From assembly GCF_000143985.1 (NCBI RefSeq), contig NC_014364.1, positions 2,976,001 through 3,040,000 on the forward strand: a stretch of 64,000 nucleotides of DNA. Reading direction: 5' to 3'. Below, one piece after another: positions 14,900 through 23,653 of this stretch (the first letter of the stretch is position 1; each line of letters starts with the position of its first letter). The notes under the pieces were generated by a model that was given only the letters and a program-made list of their open reading frames with translations, did not search any database and had not been told where the DNA came from. The DNA comes from Sediminispirochaeta smaragdinae DSM 11293 (GTDB lineage: Bacteria; Spirochaetota; Spirochaetia; DSM-16054; Sediminispirochaetaceae). The translations under genes were made by a program, and so were the position numbers.

Positions 14900-15442
14900 A
14901 TGGATATGCAAAAACCATTAGACAAAAAGATCAAATACGGATTGTGGATCGCATTCGGATATGTGTGCGGGGTGCTCCTCATCCTTGCGCCTATTCATGA
15001 GTTTGGCCATTGGGCCATCGGTAACCTCATAGGCTATCGGACCTATTTCTATGGCTGGACCTATGTAAGCCATGACGGATATCCGGACACACCATGGCAG
15101 GGATACGTCGAAATGGGAGCAGGCCCAACCTTTGAGATTGTGGCCTACCTTGTGATCTCGGCACTCCTGGCGTGGAAGCGAAAGTATGGTGGAGCCTTTT
15201 TCTTCTTGGGCCAACAGCTCTATTTTCCGATCAGGTTCTTTCACGATGATGAGTGGTACTTTCTGTATGCGTATGGGAAGGCATTGATCCCGGCGAGCAT
15301 TGTATTTGCCGTGATCATGTGCGTGGTGATCTGGGCAAACATGGAGCAGGACAAGGTACGGGCTGCGAAGCTTGCACGGGAGAAAGCGAGAAAACAGAAA
15401 ACGAACGAGCGGCCCCTTGTCAAAGAAAGAGCTTTGAGATAG
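14900..15442 (+). CDS. M50-like membrane metalloprotease in the packaging block
   Basis: 180 aa with three or four membrane segments (about 14-33, 75-92, 125-148). HEFGH at residues 33-37 sits at the end of the first segment, the zinc-binding position of site-2-protease-type M50 peptidases. A later GAGPTFEI stretch lies in the second segment, and HDDEW (about 115) could supply the third ligand, though the usual N-x2-P-x4-DG motif is not clear. The tail is highly basic (AREKARKQKTNERPLVKE). ATG follows GGGAGG. It is transcribed between terminase and portal genes; a role in host membrane or repressor processing is speculation. Confidence 0.7.
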   Translation: MDMQKPLDKKIKYGLWIAFGYVCGVLLILAPIHEFGHWAIGNLIGYRTYFYGWTYVSHDGYPDTPWQGYVEMGAGPTFEIVAYLVISALLAWKRKYGGAFFFLGQQLYFPIRFFHDDEWYFLYAYGKALIPASIVFAVIMCVVIWANMEQDKVRAAKLAREKARKQKTNERPLVKERALR

Positions 15443-15460
15443 AATTTTTCATAACATAAG

Positions 15461-15579
15461 GGCGGGAAACCGTCGCGATCCGGCCGTATGCCGGTCGTCT
15501 ACCTGAATACCACAGGCGGCGAAGTATCTGAGTTGACATTGTAACAGGTGTCGGCGCAGGTACTTTGCCGCCTTTTTTT
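15461..15579 (+). ncRNA. Multi-hairpin RNA or processed terminator between late genes
   Basis: A gap of about 165 nt between the protease and the next gene. It contains GCGG-GAAA-CCGT (15462-15473), CCGGC-CGTAT-GCCGG (15480-15494) and a 12-bp helix GGCGGCGAAGTA (15515-15526) with TACTTTGCCGCC (15561-15572), followed directly by seven T. The end looks like an intrinsic terminator with a large internal loop, so this is either an attenuator before the structural genes or a small RNA. Confidence 0.6.
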
Positions 15580-15608
15580 GTGCCCTTTTGGTGGCACTGG
15601 GAGGGATT

Positions 15609-15938
15609 ATGCCGATTAATGCGCTTCGCAGGCGATGGAACGAGGGAGTTGTGGCAGACAACGCCTATGACAAACAGAGCGGTGATGCTGGCGGTGGTTA
15701 CACCTGGCAGGAACGACGGCAGCTTAGAAATGATGGTGCTGAAGACGTCTCCAACGAGCAGATGGGAAGCATCCTGAAACAGGTATACGGTGACGCTTCG
15801 GAAGAGACCTTCAAAAAGGCCGTGAAAGAGTATGACCTCTCCGATCTCAACCCTCAGCGGCAGAAAAACTTTCTTTATGAAAAGCTTCAGGAAAAAATCA
15901 GGCAGGACCGGGAAAACAGCGCGGAGCGGGTGTGGTAA
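15609..15938 (+). CDS. Phage protein upstream of portal, unknown
   Basis: 109 aa, soluble and highly charged (MPINALRRRWNEGVVADNAY, then helical LNPQRQKNFLYEKLQEKIRQ). ATG 15609 follows GGGAGGGAT. No domain recognised. It lies just before the portal, where head-completion or scaffold helper proteins can be found. Confidence 0.65.
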   Translation: MPINALRRRWNEGVVADNAYDKQSGDAGGGYTWQERRQLRNDGAEDVSNEQMGSILKQVYGDASEETFKKAVKEYDLSDLNPQRQKNFLYEKLQEKIRQDRENSAERVW

Positions 15939-15947
15939 GAGGCTGGC

Positions 15948-17630
15948 ATGGCTGAGGAAAAGAGCGCACAAGAGATCATCCAAACCTTCGAGCAGCTCAA
16001 GCAGGAACGATCCACGTGGGAAGATGAGTACCAGGAGATAACCGAACAAATCTTTCCCCGTCGAAGCGTATGGACGGACAACAAGGGCCGCGCTTCCCGT
16101 TCAGGCGGGCTCATCTATGACGGCACCCCGATCTCCGCTCTCAACCTCCTTGCAAACGGGCTTGTCGGCTATCTCGTATCACCGGCAACTCGGTGGTTCA
16201 AACTCAGGCCGACACAAGATGAACTGCTCCAGATACGTGGGGCCAGACAGTGGCTTGAGATCGTTGAGAACCTCATCTATGACGAGTTTAACAGGTCCAA
16301 CTTCTACGAGGAAATCGTGGAGTACTTCCGCGACGGCGGCAGCATAGGGATCGCAACCATTTATGTGCAGGAGGACATCGGCCGCCGAATGGCCAATTAC
16401 TCATGCAGACACCCGAAGGAAATCTACATTGCCGAGGACCGCTTCGGGTACATCGACACCGTGTTCCGCCGATTCTTCCCAACGGCCAAGGAACTCGAAG
16501 AAGAGTTCGGCCGTGAGGCGTTATCGGATGGCGTGCAAAACCTCTGTGAACGCAGTCCCTATGAGCGGGTGGAGATCATCCACGCGGTTTACCCTCGTAA
16601 GAAGCGCAATCCCAGAAAGAAAGGCAATCGTGACATGAAGTTTGCCTCTGCCTATGTGGAAGGCGGAAGCAACCATAAGATCAGGGAACGGGGGTACGAG
16701 CGGCTTCCGTATGTAGTGTGGCGCTGGTCGACAAACTCCGATGAGGTGTACGGCCGGGGACCCGGATATGATGCGCTTGTCGATGTGAAACGGCTGAACA
16801 GGCTGAGCCGGGACATGCTCAAACAAAGCCAGATGGCCGTTGATCCTCCCCTTGCTGTTCCTGAGAAGATGCGGGGAAAGGTCAACTGGGTTCCTCGGGG
16901 ACTCAACTATTACCAGAACCCGAATGAGGTTCCTGTTGCCCTGAATCCCGGTATGCAGTTCCAGGTCGGCCTTGATCGGGAACAACACATGCAGCAGATC
17001 ATCGAGAAGCACTTTATGACCGACTTTTTCCTCATGCTCGAACAGGCACCGAAGGAGATGACGGCAACCGAGGTAATGGAGCGGCAGTCGGAGAAAGCGG
17101 CGGTACTCGGTACGGTGATCGGCCGAATCAGCAGTGAGTTTCTCGACCCGATCATCGACATAACCTTTGATATTGCCATGAAAGGCAAACGGCTTCCCCC
17201 TCCACCGCCGGAGTTTGCCGAGGCCATGTACAAGACAAACGGCGGAATCGAAATCGATTACCTGGGGCCGCTTGCACAGGCACAAAAGAAATTCCACGTT
17301 ACGCAGGGAGCACAACAGAGTCTCAACGCCGTTGCTCCCATTATGCAGATCAACCCGCAAGTCGCGGACCTCATCAACTGGGATCAGCTGACAATGGAAA
17401 TACTCCACGCCTATGGCATGCCGCAGAAAGCCATTGTCGACCTTCGGGATGTGCAGAAGATCAGGCAGCAACGAGCGGTGCAACAGGCTGCGGCCATGCA
17501 ACAGCAGCAGGCACAGCAGCTTATCGATAAGTACCCCATGGACAAACAAGCCCCGCCGGACTCTCCCATGGAGGAAATCGGTAACCAACTCCGTGATGCC
17601 CTGAAAGGCGGAAATGGAGGTGCGGCGTGA
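15948..17630 (+). CDS. Portal (head-tail connector) protein
   Basis: 560 aa. Podovirus portal of the T7-connector family: WEDEYQEITEQIFPRRSVWT, DGTPISALNLLANGLVGYLV, SPATRWFKLRP, a long MTATEVMERQSEKAAVLG helix, and a Gln-rich C-terminal barrel (RAVQQAAAMQQQQAQQ). It forms the dodecameric DNA entry ring. Length is in the family range (about 500-560). ATG 15948; the next gene starts 4 nt before its end. Confidence 0.92.
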   Translation: MAEEKSAQEIIQTFEQLKQERSTWEDEYQEITEQIFPRRSVWTDNKGRASRSGGLIYDGTPISALNLLANGLVGYLVSPATRWFKLRPTQDELLQIRGARQWLEIVENLIYDEFNRSNFYEEIVEYFRDGGSIGIATIYVQEDIGRRMANYSCRHPKEIYIAEDRFGYIDTVFRRFFPTAKELEEEFGREALSDGVQNLCERSPYERVEIIHAVYPRKKRNPRKKGNRDMKFASAYVEGGSNHKIRERGYERLPYVVWRWSTNSDEVYGRGPGYDALVDVKRLNRLSRDMLKQSQMAVDPPLAVPEKMRGKVNWVPRGLNYYQNPNEVPVALNPGMQFQVGLDREQHMQQIIEKHFMTDFFLMLEQAPKEMTATEVMERQSEKAAVLGTVIGRISSEFLDPIIDITFDIAMKGKRLPPPPPEFAEAMYKTNGGIEIDYLGPLAQAQKKFHVTQGAQQSLNAVAPIMQINPQVADLINWDQLTMEILHAYGMPQKAIVDLRDVQKIRQQRAVQQAAAMQQQQAQQLIDKYPMDKQAPPDSPMEEIGNQLRDALKGGNGGAA

Positions 17631-17929
17631 TCAGATGGGGAGAGCCGGTTTCACCGGAAGCAGAGCGTATCAGAGAGACCTACCGGAGGACCTTTTCCAC
17701 CCCGGAAGGGAAAAAGGCACTGCTCTACATCCTCACCGACCTGGGCTTTTTCGATGCGACGAAGGACGAAGCCGCACAGGCCCTTCGCAATTTTGCAGTC
17801 AGACTGCTTGAGCAGATGGGAATACTGCATGAGGCCAATGCAGAAACACTGGTGGCGCAACTTCTCAAGCTTGCGCCCTATGACTTACAGACTCACCGGA
17901 AGATCGGTGAACGGGAGGACTTTTCATGA
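17627..17929 (+). CDS. Bbp19-like small phage protein
   Basis: 100 aa. FSTPEGKKALLYILTDLGFF, then AQALRNFAVRLLEQMGI resembles the Bbp19 family encoded next to portal genes in BPP-1-like podoviruses. It starts at GTG 17627, overlapping the portal stop, and overlaps the scaffold gene by 4 nt. Function unknown; its fixed position suggests a capsid-assembly role. Confidence 0.7.
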   Translation: MIRWGEPVSPEAERIRETYRRTFSTPEGKKALLYILTDLGFFDATKDEAAQALRNFAVRLLEQMGILHEANAETLVAQLLKLAPYDLQTHRKIGEREDFS

Positions 17930-18732
17930 GTGACATTATGGACCCTCAGACGACTGGGGACAATCCGAACAACGATAACGGTGCCGGTGCGAATGCTGGC
18001 GCCGAAGGGGCCGGAGAACAGCAGCAAGCGCAACAGACACAGCAGACAACGACTTCGGACCTTCCCAGGTGGATGTATCAGCTTTCAGGAGACCTGCAGA
18101 AAGACGATCGCCTGTCCGGTTTTACGAAACCCGATGAACTGGCGAAAGCGTATCTCGATTATGCGGGGAAAGCCGACAAGCTGATTGAGCTACCGGGAGA
18201 AAAGGACGCGGAAGGATGGAAGAAGTTTTACGGCAAACTCGGCAGACCGGAGACACCGGAAGGATACGACTTTTCCGGTGTGAGTATCCCGGAAACCATA
18301 GAAAAGAGTGAACTTGCCGACTTCCGCAACATGGCGCACGAGCTTGGACTATCGAAGGCCCAGGCAGCGAAGCTACTCGAACACTCCATTGCCGACCTCA
18401 ACAGCATCACCACCAAAGCCGACGAAAACGCGAAGGCTGAGGCACAAAAGAAGCTTGATGAGAAGAAGCAGAAGATCGGAGCCCTCGTGGAGAAATACGG
18501 GGACAACTTCGAGGAGATTGTCACGAAGGCTCATCGTGCGTATGAGGCAGTCGGGAGCAAGGAACTCGGTGAGTACCTTGACTCAAGCGGACTTGGTGAC
18601 GACCCGGTGATGGTCGGCGCGTTTCTTTCCATTGCGGAGAAGATCGGGGAAGACACGCTGTTCGGCTCATCCCATGGAGGTGGTCGTGACGAAGGCGCCG
18701 ACTGGTATCCCAACACAAATTTTGACTCATAA
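17926..18732 (+). CDS. Scaffolding protein
   Basis: 268 aa. A low-complexity Asn/Gly/Gln/Thr-rich N-terminus (residues 1-47), a middle of acidic helices (FTKPDELAKAYLDYAGKADK, LGRPETPEGYDFSG) and coiled segments (KAEAQKKLDEKKQKIGALVE), then a Gly/Asp tail. This is the typical composition and position of podovirus scaffold proteins, directly before the major capsid gene. It directs prohead assembly and is then removed. Confidence 0.85.
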   Translation: MSDIMDPQTTGDNPNNDNGAGANAGAEGAGEQQQAQQTQQTTTSDLPRWMYQLSGDLQKDDRLSGFTKPDELAKAYLDYAGKADKLIELPGEKDAEGWKKFYGKLGRPETPEGYDFSGVSIPETIEKSELADFRNMAHELGLSKAQAAKLLEHSIADLNSITTKADENAKAEAQKKLDEKKQKIGALVEKYGDNFEEIVTKAHRAYEAVGSKELGEYLDSSGLGDDPVMVGAFLSIAEKIGEDTLFGSSHGGGRDEGADWYPNTNFDS

Positions 18733-18743
18733 CGGGAGGGCAT

Positions 18744-19730
18744 ATGCCTACTATACCCCAGAAAAGTGAGCTTACGCTTGTCGAGCTTGCAAAGCGAATG
18801 GACCCCAAAGGCAAGCAGGCGGAGATCGCCGAGGTACTCGAAGAGACCAACGAAATTCTCGAAGACCTTCGGTTTGTTGAAGCCAACAACGTAACGACTC
18901 ATGTGTCGTCTATTCGTAAGACCTTGCCGGAAGGTTCCTGGCGTTCGATCGGTGGATACACCAAGAGCACCTCCAGTGCTGTTCGTCAGATAACCGAGGA
19001 CGTGGGAATGCTTGAAGCCTACTCCAAAGTAGACAAAAAGCTTGCCCATCTTTCCGGCAATCCTGCGGCGTTCCGCAAGCAGGAGGACAAGGCCTTTATC
19101 CAGGGACTTGGAATCCAGATGGCAACCGCATTCATCTACGGCGCCAGGGCGATCGATCCCGCATCGTTTAACGGTCTTGCTGTTCGGTTCAACGCTTACG
19201 GCATGCCGAACGTAACCAATGCAGGCGGCAACGGTGTAAACGAAGGTGTTACCAGCCTTTGGATGGCGCAGCACGATGTCGGCTCGTTTCACGGATTCTA
19301 TCCCAGGGGCAGCAAGGCCGGTCTTGATGTAAAGGACCTCGGGGAGGATACGGAAACCACGGCGGAAGGAGAACGGCAGATTTACCGGTCGCACTTCACC
19401 TGGGACATGGGAATCATGATCCGCGATTATCGTGCGATACAGCGGGTTGCCAATATTCCGGTTTTCAATGATTCGGAAAAGTTCGTGAAGTTCGACAACT
19501 TCATGATTGCCGCCCTCAACAGGATGCCCAAGCGCGGCCGTGGTGCTGTTATCTACGCGAATCTCGACATGTTCACCATGTTCGACATTCTCGCAAAGGA
19601 CAAGAGCAATGTCGCCTATGGCTCTGCGGAAGTGTTCGGCAAAACCGTTACGACCTTCCGTGGTGTTCCCATTCGACTCGTTGAGGCAATTTCTTCCGAT
19701 GAAGACGTTGTCACCGAGACTGCGGCATAA
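18744..19730 (+). CDS. Major capsid protein (Bbp17-like)
   Basis: 328 aa. HK97-fold capsid protein of the BPP-1/epsilon15 podovirus group (GYTKSTSSAVRQITEDVGML, YSKVDKKLAHLSGNPAAFRK, IYRSHFTWDMGIMIRDYRAI, VFGKTVTTFRGVPIRLV near the end). GGGAGG before ATG. The scaffold gene lies upstream and the cement-like gene downstream. Confidence 0.9.
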   Translation: MPTIPQKSELTLVELAKRMDPKGKQAEIAEVLEETNEILEDLRFVEANNVTTHVSSIRKTLPEGSWRSIGGYTKSTSSAVRQITEDVGMLEAYSKVDKKLAHLSGNPAAFRKQEDKAFIQGLGIQMATAFIYGARAIDPASFNGLAVRFNAYGMPNVTNAGGNGVNEGVTSLWMAQHDVGSFHGFYPRGSKAGLDVKDLGEDTETTAEGERQIYRSHFTWDMGIMIRDYRAIQRVANIPVFNDSEKFVKFDNFMIAALNRMPKRGRGAVIYANLDMFTMFDILAKDKSNVAYGSAEVFGKTVTTFRGVPIRLVEAISSDEDVVTETAA

Positions 19731-19744
19731 GGAGGTTTACACAA

Positions 19745-20119
19745 ATGATTCTTGATAAACGACTGATGTTCAGCGAGAACCAGGCTATCACGGCCACTGC
19801 CGTGAGCACAAACTCGCTCACCTTCGAGGTCGATGATCTTGGCACGGGCGAGCCGGTTACCCTCTGGACGCAGGTAACCGAGGCCTTTACTGCTGCCGGA
19901 GATGCGAGTCTACATATTGATCTCCAGCATTCCGATGACGGGAGCACCTGGAAAGACCTTGTGCCCTCCAGGGCCTTTGCGCTTTCCGATCTTGGCCTTG
20001 GGGCGAATCCCTTGAAGATCAACGTACCTGCCGGGGCAAAGAAGCACATGCGGCTGAATTACCCGGTAGCAGATGGTCCCATGACCGCGGGGAAAATTAC
20101 CGCCGGGCTGAAGCGATAG
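19745..20119 (+). CDS. Bbp16-like capsid cement protein
   Basis: 124 aa, beta-rich (MILDKRLMFSENQAITATAV, LHIDLQHSDDGSTWKDLV, KHMRLNYPV). It matches the pattern of Bbp16-type cement/decoration proteins that follow the capsid gene in this phage group and stabilise the shell. ATG after GGAGG. Family call by pattern and position. Confidence 0.78.
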   Translation: MILDKRLMFSENQAITATAVSTNSLTFEVDDLGTGEPVTLWTQVTEAFTAAGDASLHIDLQHSDDGSTWKDLVPSRAFALSDLGLGANPLKINVPAGAKKHMRLNYPVADGPMTAGKITAGLKR

Positions 20120-20127
20120 GAGGTGCA

Positions 20128-20442
20128 ATGATGAAAGTAAAATGCCTGGTATACACCTATCACCTGGGGCGTATCTGGCGCGAAGGGGTCGTCTATGATT
20201 ATCCCGACGACAAGACTCCGCCGAAACGGCGTTTTAAGGTACTCGAAGCGCCGAAGGAAAAGGCGAAAGAGAAACCCGAAAACAGTGATCCGGAAAAAGA
20301 GAAGCTCATCGCCCGTGCATCCGAACTGGGTATCGGGCCACCTTCCACCCTCTCCCGTTGGGGCGTGGATAAGCTGAAAGATGAGATCGGCAGGGCTGAG
20401 GCTGCCCTTGCTGCGGCAAGTGTCGGCGGCAGTGGAGCGTAA
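20128..20442 (+). CDS. Small virion-region protein with C-terminal SAP/HeH-like motif
   Basis: 104 aa. A beta-rich N-terminus (VKCLVYTYHLGRIWREGVVY), a Lys/Glu/Pro linker, and a short helix-extension-helix motif (LIARASELGIGPPSTLSRWG, VDKLKDEI) of the kind used to bind DNA or partner proteins in phage head-completion proteins. GGAGG precedes the start; ATG 20131 is an equal alternative. Confidence 0.65.
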   Translation: MMKVKCLVYTYHLGRIWREGVVYDYPDDKTPPKRRFKVLEAPKEKAKEKPENSDPEKEKLIARASELGIGPPSTLSRWGVDKLKDEIGRAEAALAAASVGGSGA

Positions 20443-20451
20443 AGGGTCGCC

Positions 20452-21045
20452 ATGACTGCGCTGGAACTCATCAACATTGCCTTGACTCGGATGAATGAAT
20501 CGAAATTGACGAGCATCACGATCGACACCTATGTTGCCGACCTTTGCAGGCTCTTTCTCAAACCTGTTGCCGATGAGGTGACCCTTGAGGAAGACTGGCA
20601 GTTTGCGCGTAAGCGGGAAGCTTTGAGAACGGACGATGAGGGTGAGAACCAGACAGATTATGGATACATGTACCGGCTCCCTGCGGACTGTCTTTTTCCG
20701 AGGCAGCTCCGCAGTAAGGGGCAGTACGAGATAGAGGACGGACGGCTTTACACCGGGGATGAAGCGGCAGTGCTCATCTACACAAGATCAATGGTTGAGA
20801 TAGCGCATGATGACGAGAATGGGCTCGATATTCCCGTACTTGTGACCTCGTTCCCGGTGACCTTTGCCCAGGCGGTTGCTTGCCGTCTGGGGAGCCAGAT
20901 CGGCCCAAAGATATCGGACAATTTCAATCTCGCCTCCGCGCTCGGCCAGGAATACATGGTCATGCTTGAAAAGACCAAGGCCTTTGACGGCATGCTTTCT
21001 CCGGCCGAGGATGAGGCGGTAGAACTCTGGAGTGATATTCAATGA
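20452..21045 (+). CDS. Tail tubular protein A-like head-tail adaptor
   Basis: 197 aa. MTALELINIALTRMNESKLT, FLKPVADEVTLEEDWQFARK and YRLPADCLFPRQL are typical of podovirus gp11/gp4-type adaptors that attach the nozzle to the portal. The next gene overlaps by 4 nt. Confidence 0.85.
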   Translation: MTALELINIALTRMNESKLTSITIDTYVADLCRLFLKPVADEVTLEEDWQFARKREALRTDDEGENQTDYGYMYRLPADCLFPRQLRSKGQYEIEDGRLYTGDEAAVLIYTRSMVEIAHDDENGLDIPVLVTSFPVTFAQAVACRLGSQIGPKISDNFNLASALGQEYMVMLEKTKAFDGMLSPAEDEAVELWSDIQ

Positions 21046-22754
21046 GCCGCCAGAGAATCCTTGTGACAGATTTTACCCGTGGGATTGTCTCTCCTCGGAT
21101 GGTTCCCAGAATCGACCAGACAAAGGCGGTGTCAGAACTTACCGGCTTTGTCGTCCTTCCCGACGGTGGAATTCGGCGCCGGGAGGGGACCATCTATGCA
21201 AGGCGAGGGCTTGGGGTGCTTCCGACAGACTGTGAAGCGGTTCCGGCCTTTACCACCTTTGACAAGCGGATTACTGGAACAGAAACGCTACACCTTGCAT
21301 GGATCAATGACGCACCACGCCAGCTCAATGTACAGAACATGACCAATCGAACCATACAGAGTGTGGCAAGCGAGAGTCTTGAGGCTGGAAAGCCTCTTCT
21401 TGATTCGGGGAAATTCAACAACGATCTTGAATCCCTGTACGCGCAGAATATTCACCTGTGGACACCTGGGGCCAGTCATGTACTGGACCTTGAGACCTGG
21501 GCCCTTGCAGAAAAGACCAGCCAGGAGATCAGCACGATCTATCAGGCACGAATGATCGCGGTAAACCGCACCTGGGGAACGGTCTACATGAGTGTCGCGT
21601 ACATCTATCTTGATTTTGATTCGGACGGACACCTTGAGCTTATTCCCGATTTCTACGGATTCGAGCATCCCCGGTGGATCGTTGCCTTCGGTGGGGATGT
21701 GTATATCGGAACGGACAAAAGCGAGTGGATGCTTACCAGTGGGTATCCCTACTTCACCGATGACCTTGGCGGACTGATGATGCAGAAGATTAGCGGGATC
21801 GGGGCCGACCTTGCCGTTGTGTTCGGTTCCTCGATCATCCTTGCAAAGGATAGACGGCTTGTCAGGATCGTGTATTCATCGGCCGGGGAATTCCAATCCC
21901 AGAGCATGGCGGAGCTTATCGACAACACGGATATCATTCAGATCGATGTGATTGAATACGGAAGCCATCGGTACCTGGTCTTTATTGATCGGGATCGTCG
22001 GCTTTGGTGTTTGACCGAGTGCCAGAACACCGGCGTTGCTGCATGGCAAATCCTTGCCGAGCATGTCGGCTGGGTGAAAAGCTACGGCCAGGACCTCTAT
22101 ATCGCTATTGAGCGGGACGGAGACTGGAACGTCGAAGTCATTCCCATGGACAACCTGAATTACCCAGGGAACCGGTCACAGGGGCTCAAAGACGTGCTAT
22201 TTGAGCGGAGGGTATACGGCGATTGCGGGGGCTTTCTCCGCATTGATCATGATCCTTCGACCGGCTACTCGGTTACCGGCGACAGATTACCGGAACGTCA
22301 AACCATGGAAGTCTACCTCCCGGAAGGCCAGTACATCGGCCAAAGAGATACCGATGCAAACGGCCTCCTCATTGGATCGGCCGAAGAGATCGCAACCTGG
22401 GCAGGTTACGACGGGAAACCGGTCTACCTCTATTGCTACCAGAGCGGGAAAACATTCACCTCCAGGGTGAAGACGCTCCCGCTTGAAATGGGAACAGCAA
22501 TGGGGCCCGGCCTGGGCGCTCTTCGGAGAATCAACCGGGTGATTGTCAGAGTATTTGAATCAAAGGCACTCAGGGCCCGTGCCAATACCGGGCGATGGGA
22601 AACATGGGAAAGTGAGGACTTGTTTTCCGGAAATGTAGAGCTTCCGATCGACTGTGCTCACAGTGATCTCGTGCAGCTTGAGATCGAGGCAATCGGAGAT
22701 AAACCGCTGCATATTCACTCAATCCAAATCGACGCAACCATGGGGGACGAATGA
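21042..22754 (+). CDS. Tail nozzle protein
   Basis: 570 aa, beta-rich throughout. The N-terminus RILVTDFTRGIVSPRMVPRI, then GGIRRREGTIYARRG, is characteristic of podovirus nozzle/tubular B proteins (T7 gp12, P22 gp10 type). Its C-terminal IHSIQIDATMGDE overlaps the following start by 4 nt. It forms the tail tip through which ejection proteins and DNA pass. Confidence 0.85.
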   Translation: MSRQRILVTDFTRGIVSPRMVPRIDQTKAVSELTGFVVLPDGGIRRREGTIYARRGLGVLPTDCEAVPAFTTFDKRITGTETLHLAWINDAPRQLNVQNMTNRTIQSVASESLEAGKPLLDSGKFNNDLESLYAQNIHLWTPGASHVLDLETWALAEKTSQEISTIYQARMIAVNRTWGTVYMSVAYIYLDFDSDGHLELIPDFYGFEHPRWIVAFGGDVYIGTDKSEWMLTSGYPYFTDDLGGLMMQKISGIGADLAVVFGSSIILAKDRRLVRIVYSSAGEFQSQSMAELIDNTDIIQIDVIEYGSHRYLVFIDRDRRLWCLTECQNTGVAAWQILAEHVGWVKSYGQDLYIAIERDGDWNVEVIPMDNLNYPGNRSQGLKDVLFERRVYGDCGGFLRIDHDPSTGYSVTGDRLPERQTMEVYLPEGQYIGQRDTDANGLLIGSAEEIATWAGYDGKPVYLYCYQSGKTFTSRVKTLPLEMGTAMGPGLGALRRINRVIVRVFESKALRARANTGRWETWESEDLFSGNVELPIDCAHSDLVQLEIEAIGDKPLHIHSIQIDATMGDE

Positions 22755-23638
22755 TGATAGAGCCTGTCATAGTGCAGCACATGGTCGCCGAGGCAATGGG
22801 AATTGATTTCACAAACGTTGCCGTATGTATTCAGCAAGGATGGCTACAGGCCGTCATTGCCGGGGCGGCTCTCGTAGTAGGGGCCGTTGCCCAGTATCAA
22901 AGTAATAAAGCAGCAAAAAAGGCAGCGAAAGAACAAGCAGAACTTGCCAAAAAGCAGGCCGCCTTTAACAAAAAACAGGGCCTACAGCTTTACGGTGATG
23001 AAGGACTATACAGGCAGCAAGCCAGCGAAGCCTTGGCTAATACCCAGGAAGAATACGATATAAACAAAGAGCAAATCGAATTTTCCTGGGATCAGGCGCA
23101 GCAATCCTACGACCTCAACCTCTCCACCCTTGATCACAACAGATTGCGTGCGGATGAAAGCATTGATGATCAGAACTTGAAAAATCAGGCTGCTCTCGGT
23201 GCCTTTGGCGTCCGTGGCGGTTCCTCCAGAACAAAAGCCAACAAAACGATCGCAGATGCAAGAGAAAATCTTTCCTTTGAATATGGCCAGAACAAAACAC
23301 AACTCAACATGAGCCTCGAAAGCGCTCAAAAGCAGACTGAACTTGCACAGGAGCAGCTTGACCTCGGGATGCAGAAGGCACAGCAGTCGTATGGGTACGC
23401 AATCGAACAGGCAGACATGGGCAAAGAGGCGGCCCTGAAAGGCTATGAGTTTGCCTCAGAGGGAATCAGCAACCAGTTGCAATCAGTATATGACCAGGCA
23501 AATTCCTGGTCGGTTATAACCGCAGGTCTAAGCGGTCTACAATCCGGCTTTCAAATGGCATCGGCCGTTAACACTTTTGGACAACAGTATTTAAACGACG
23601 ATGATAAAGTCAATTTTTGGAAAGATTGGTGGGCGTGA
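22751..23638 (+). CDS. Internal virion (ejection) protein 1, gp14-like
   Basis: 295 aa. A hydrophobic segment (WLQAVIAGAALVVGAVAQYQ, about residues 30-50) is followed by long Gln/Ala/Lys-rich coiled coil and a second apolar stretch (WSVITAGLSGLQSGFQMASA). This is the architecture of T7 gp14-type ejection proteins that enter the outer membrane first. A leading region (MMIEPVIVQHMVAEAMGIDF) precedes it; the ATG overlaps the nozzle stop. Confidence 0.78.
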   Translation: MMIEPVIVQHMVAEAMGIDFTNVAVCIQQGWLQAVIAGAALVVGAVAQYQSNKAAKKAAKEQAELAKKQAAFNKKQGLQLYGDEGLYRQQASEALANTQEEYDINKEQIEFSWDQAQQSYDLNLSTLDHNRLRADESIDDQNLKNQAALGAFGVRGGSSRTKANKTIADARENLSFEYGQNKTQLNMSLESAQKQTELAQEQLDLGMQKAQQSYGYAIEQADMGKEAALKGYEFASEGISNQLQSVYDQANSWSVITAGLSGLQSGFQMASAVNTFGQQYLNDDDKVNFWKDWWA

Positions 23639-23653
23639 TAATGGAGGACCATA

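Noticed and set aside
15533-15566. TTGACA with TACTTT as a late promoter
   Set aside because: The spacing is 22 bp, too long for a standard promoter; the bases are better explained by the hairpin.
16521-17588. A 355-codon minus-strand open frame
   Set aside because: Mirrors the portal gene; no ribosome site and composition of an antisense shadow.
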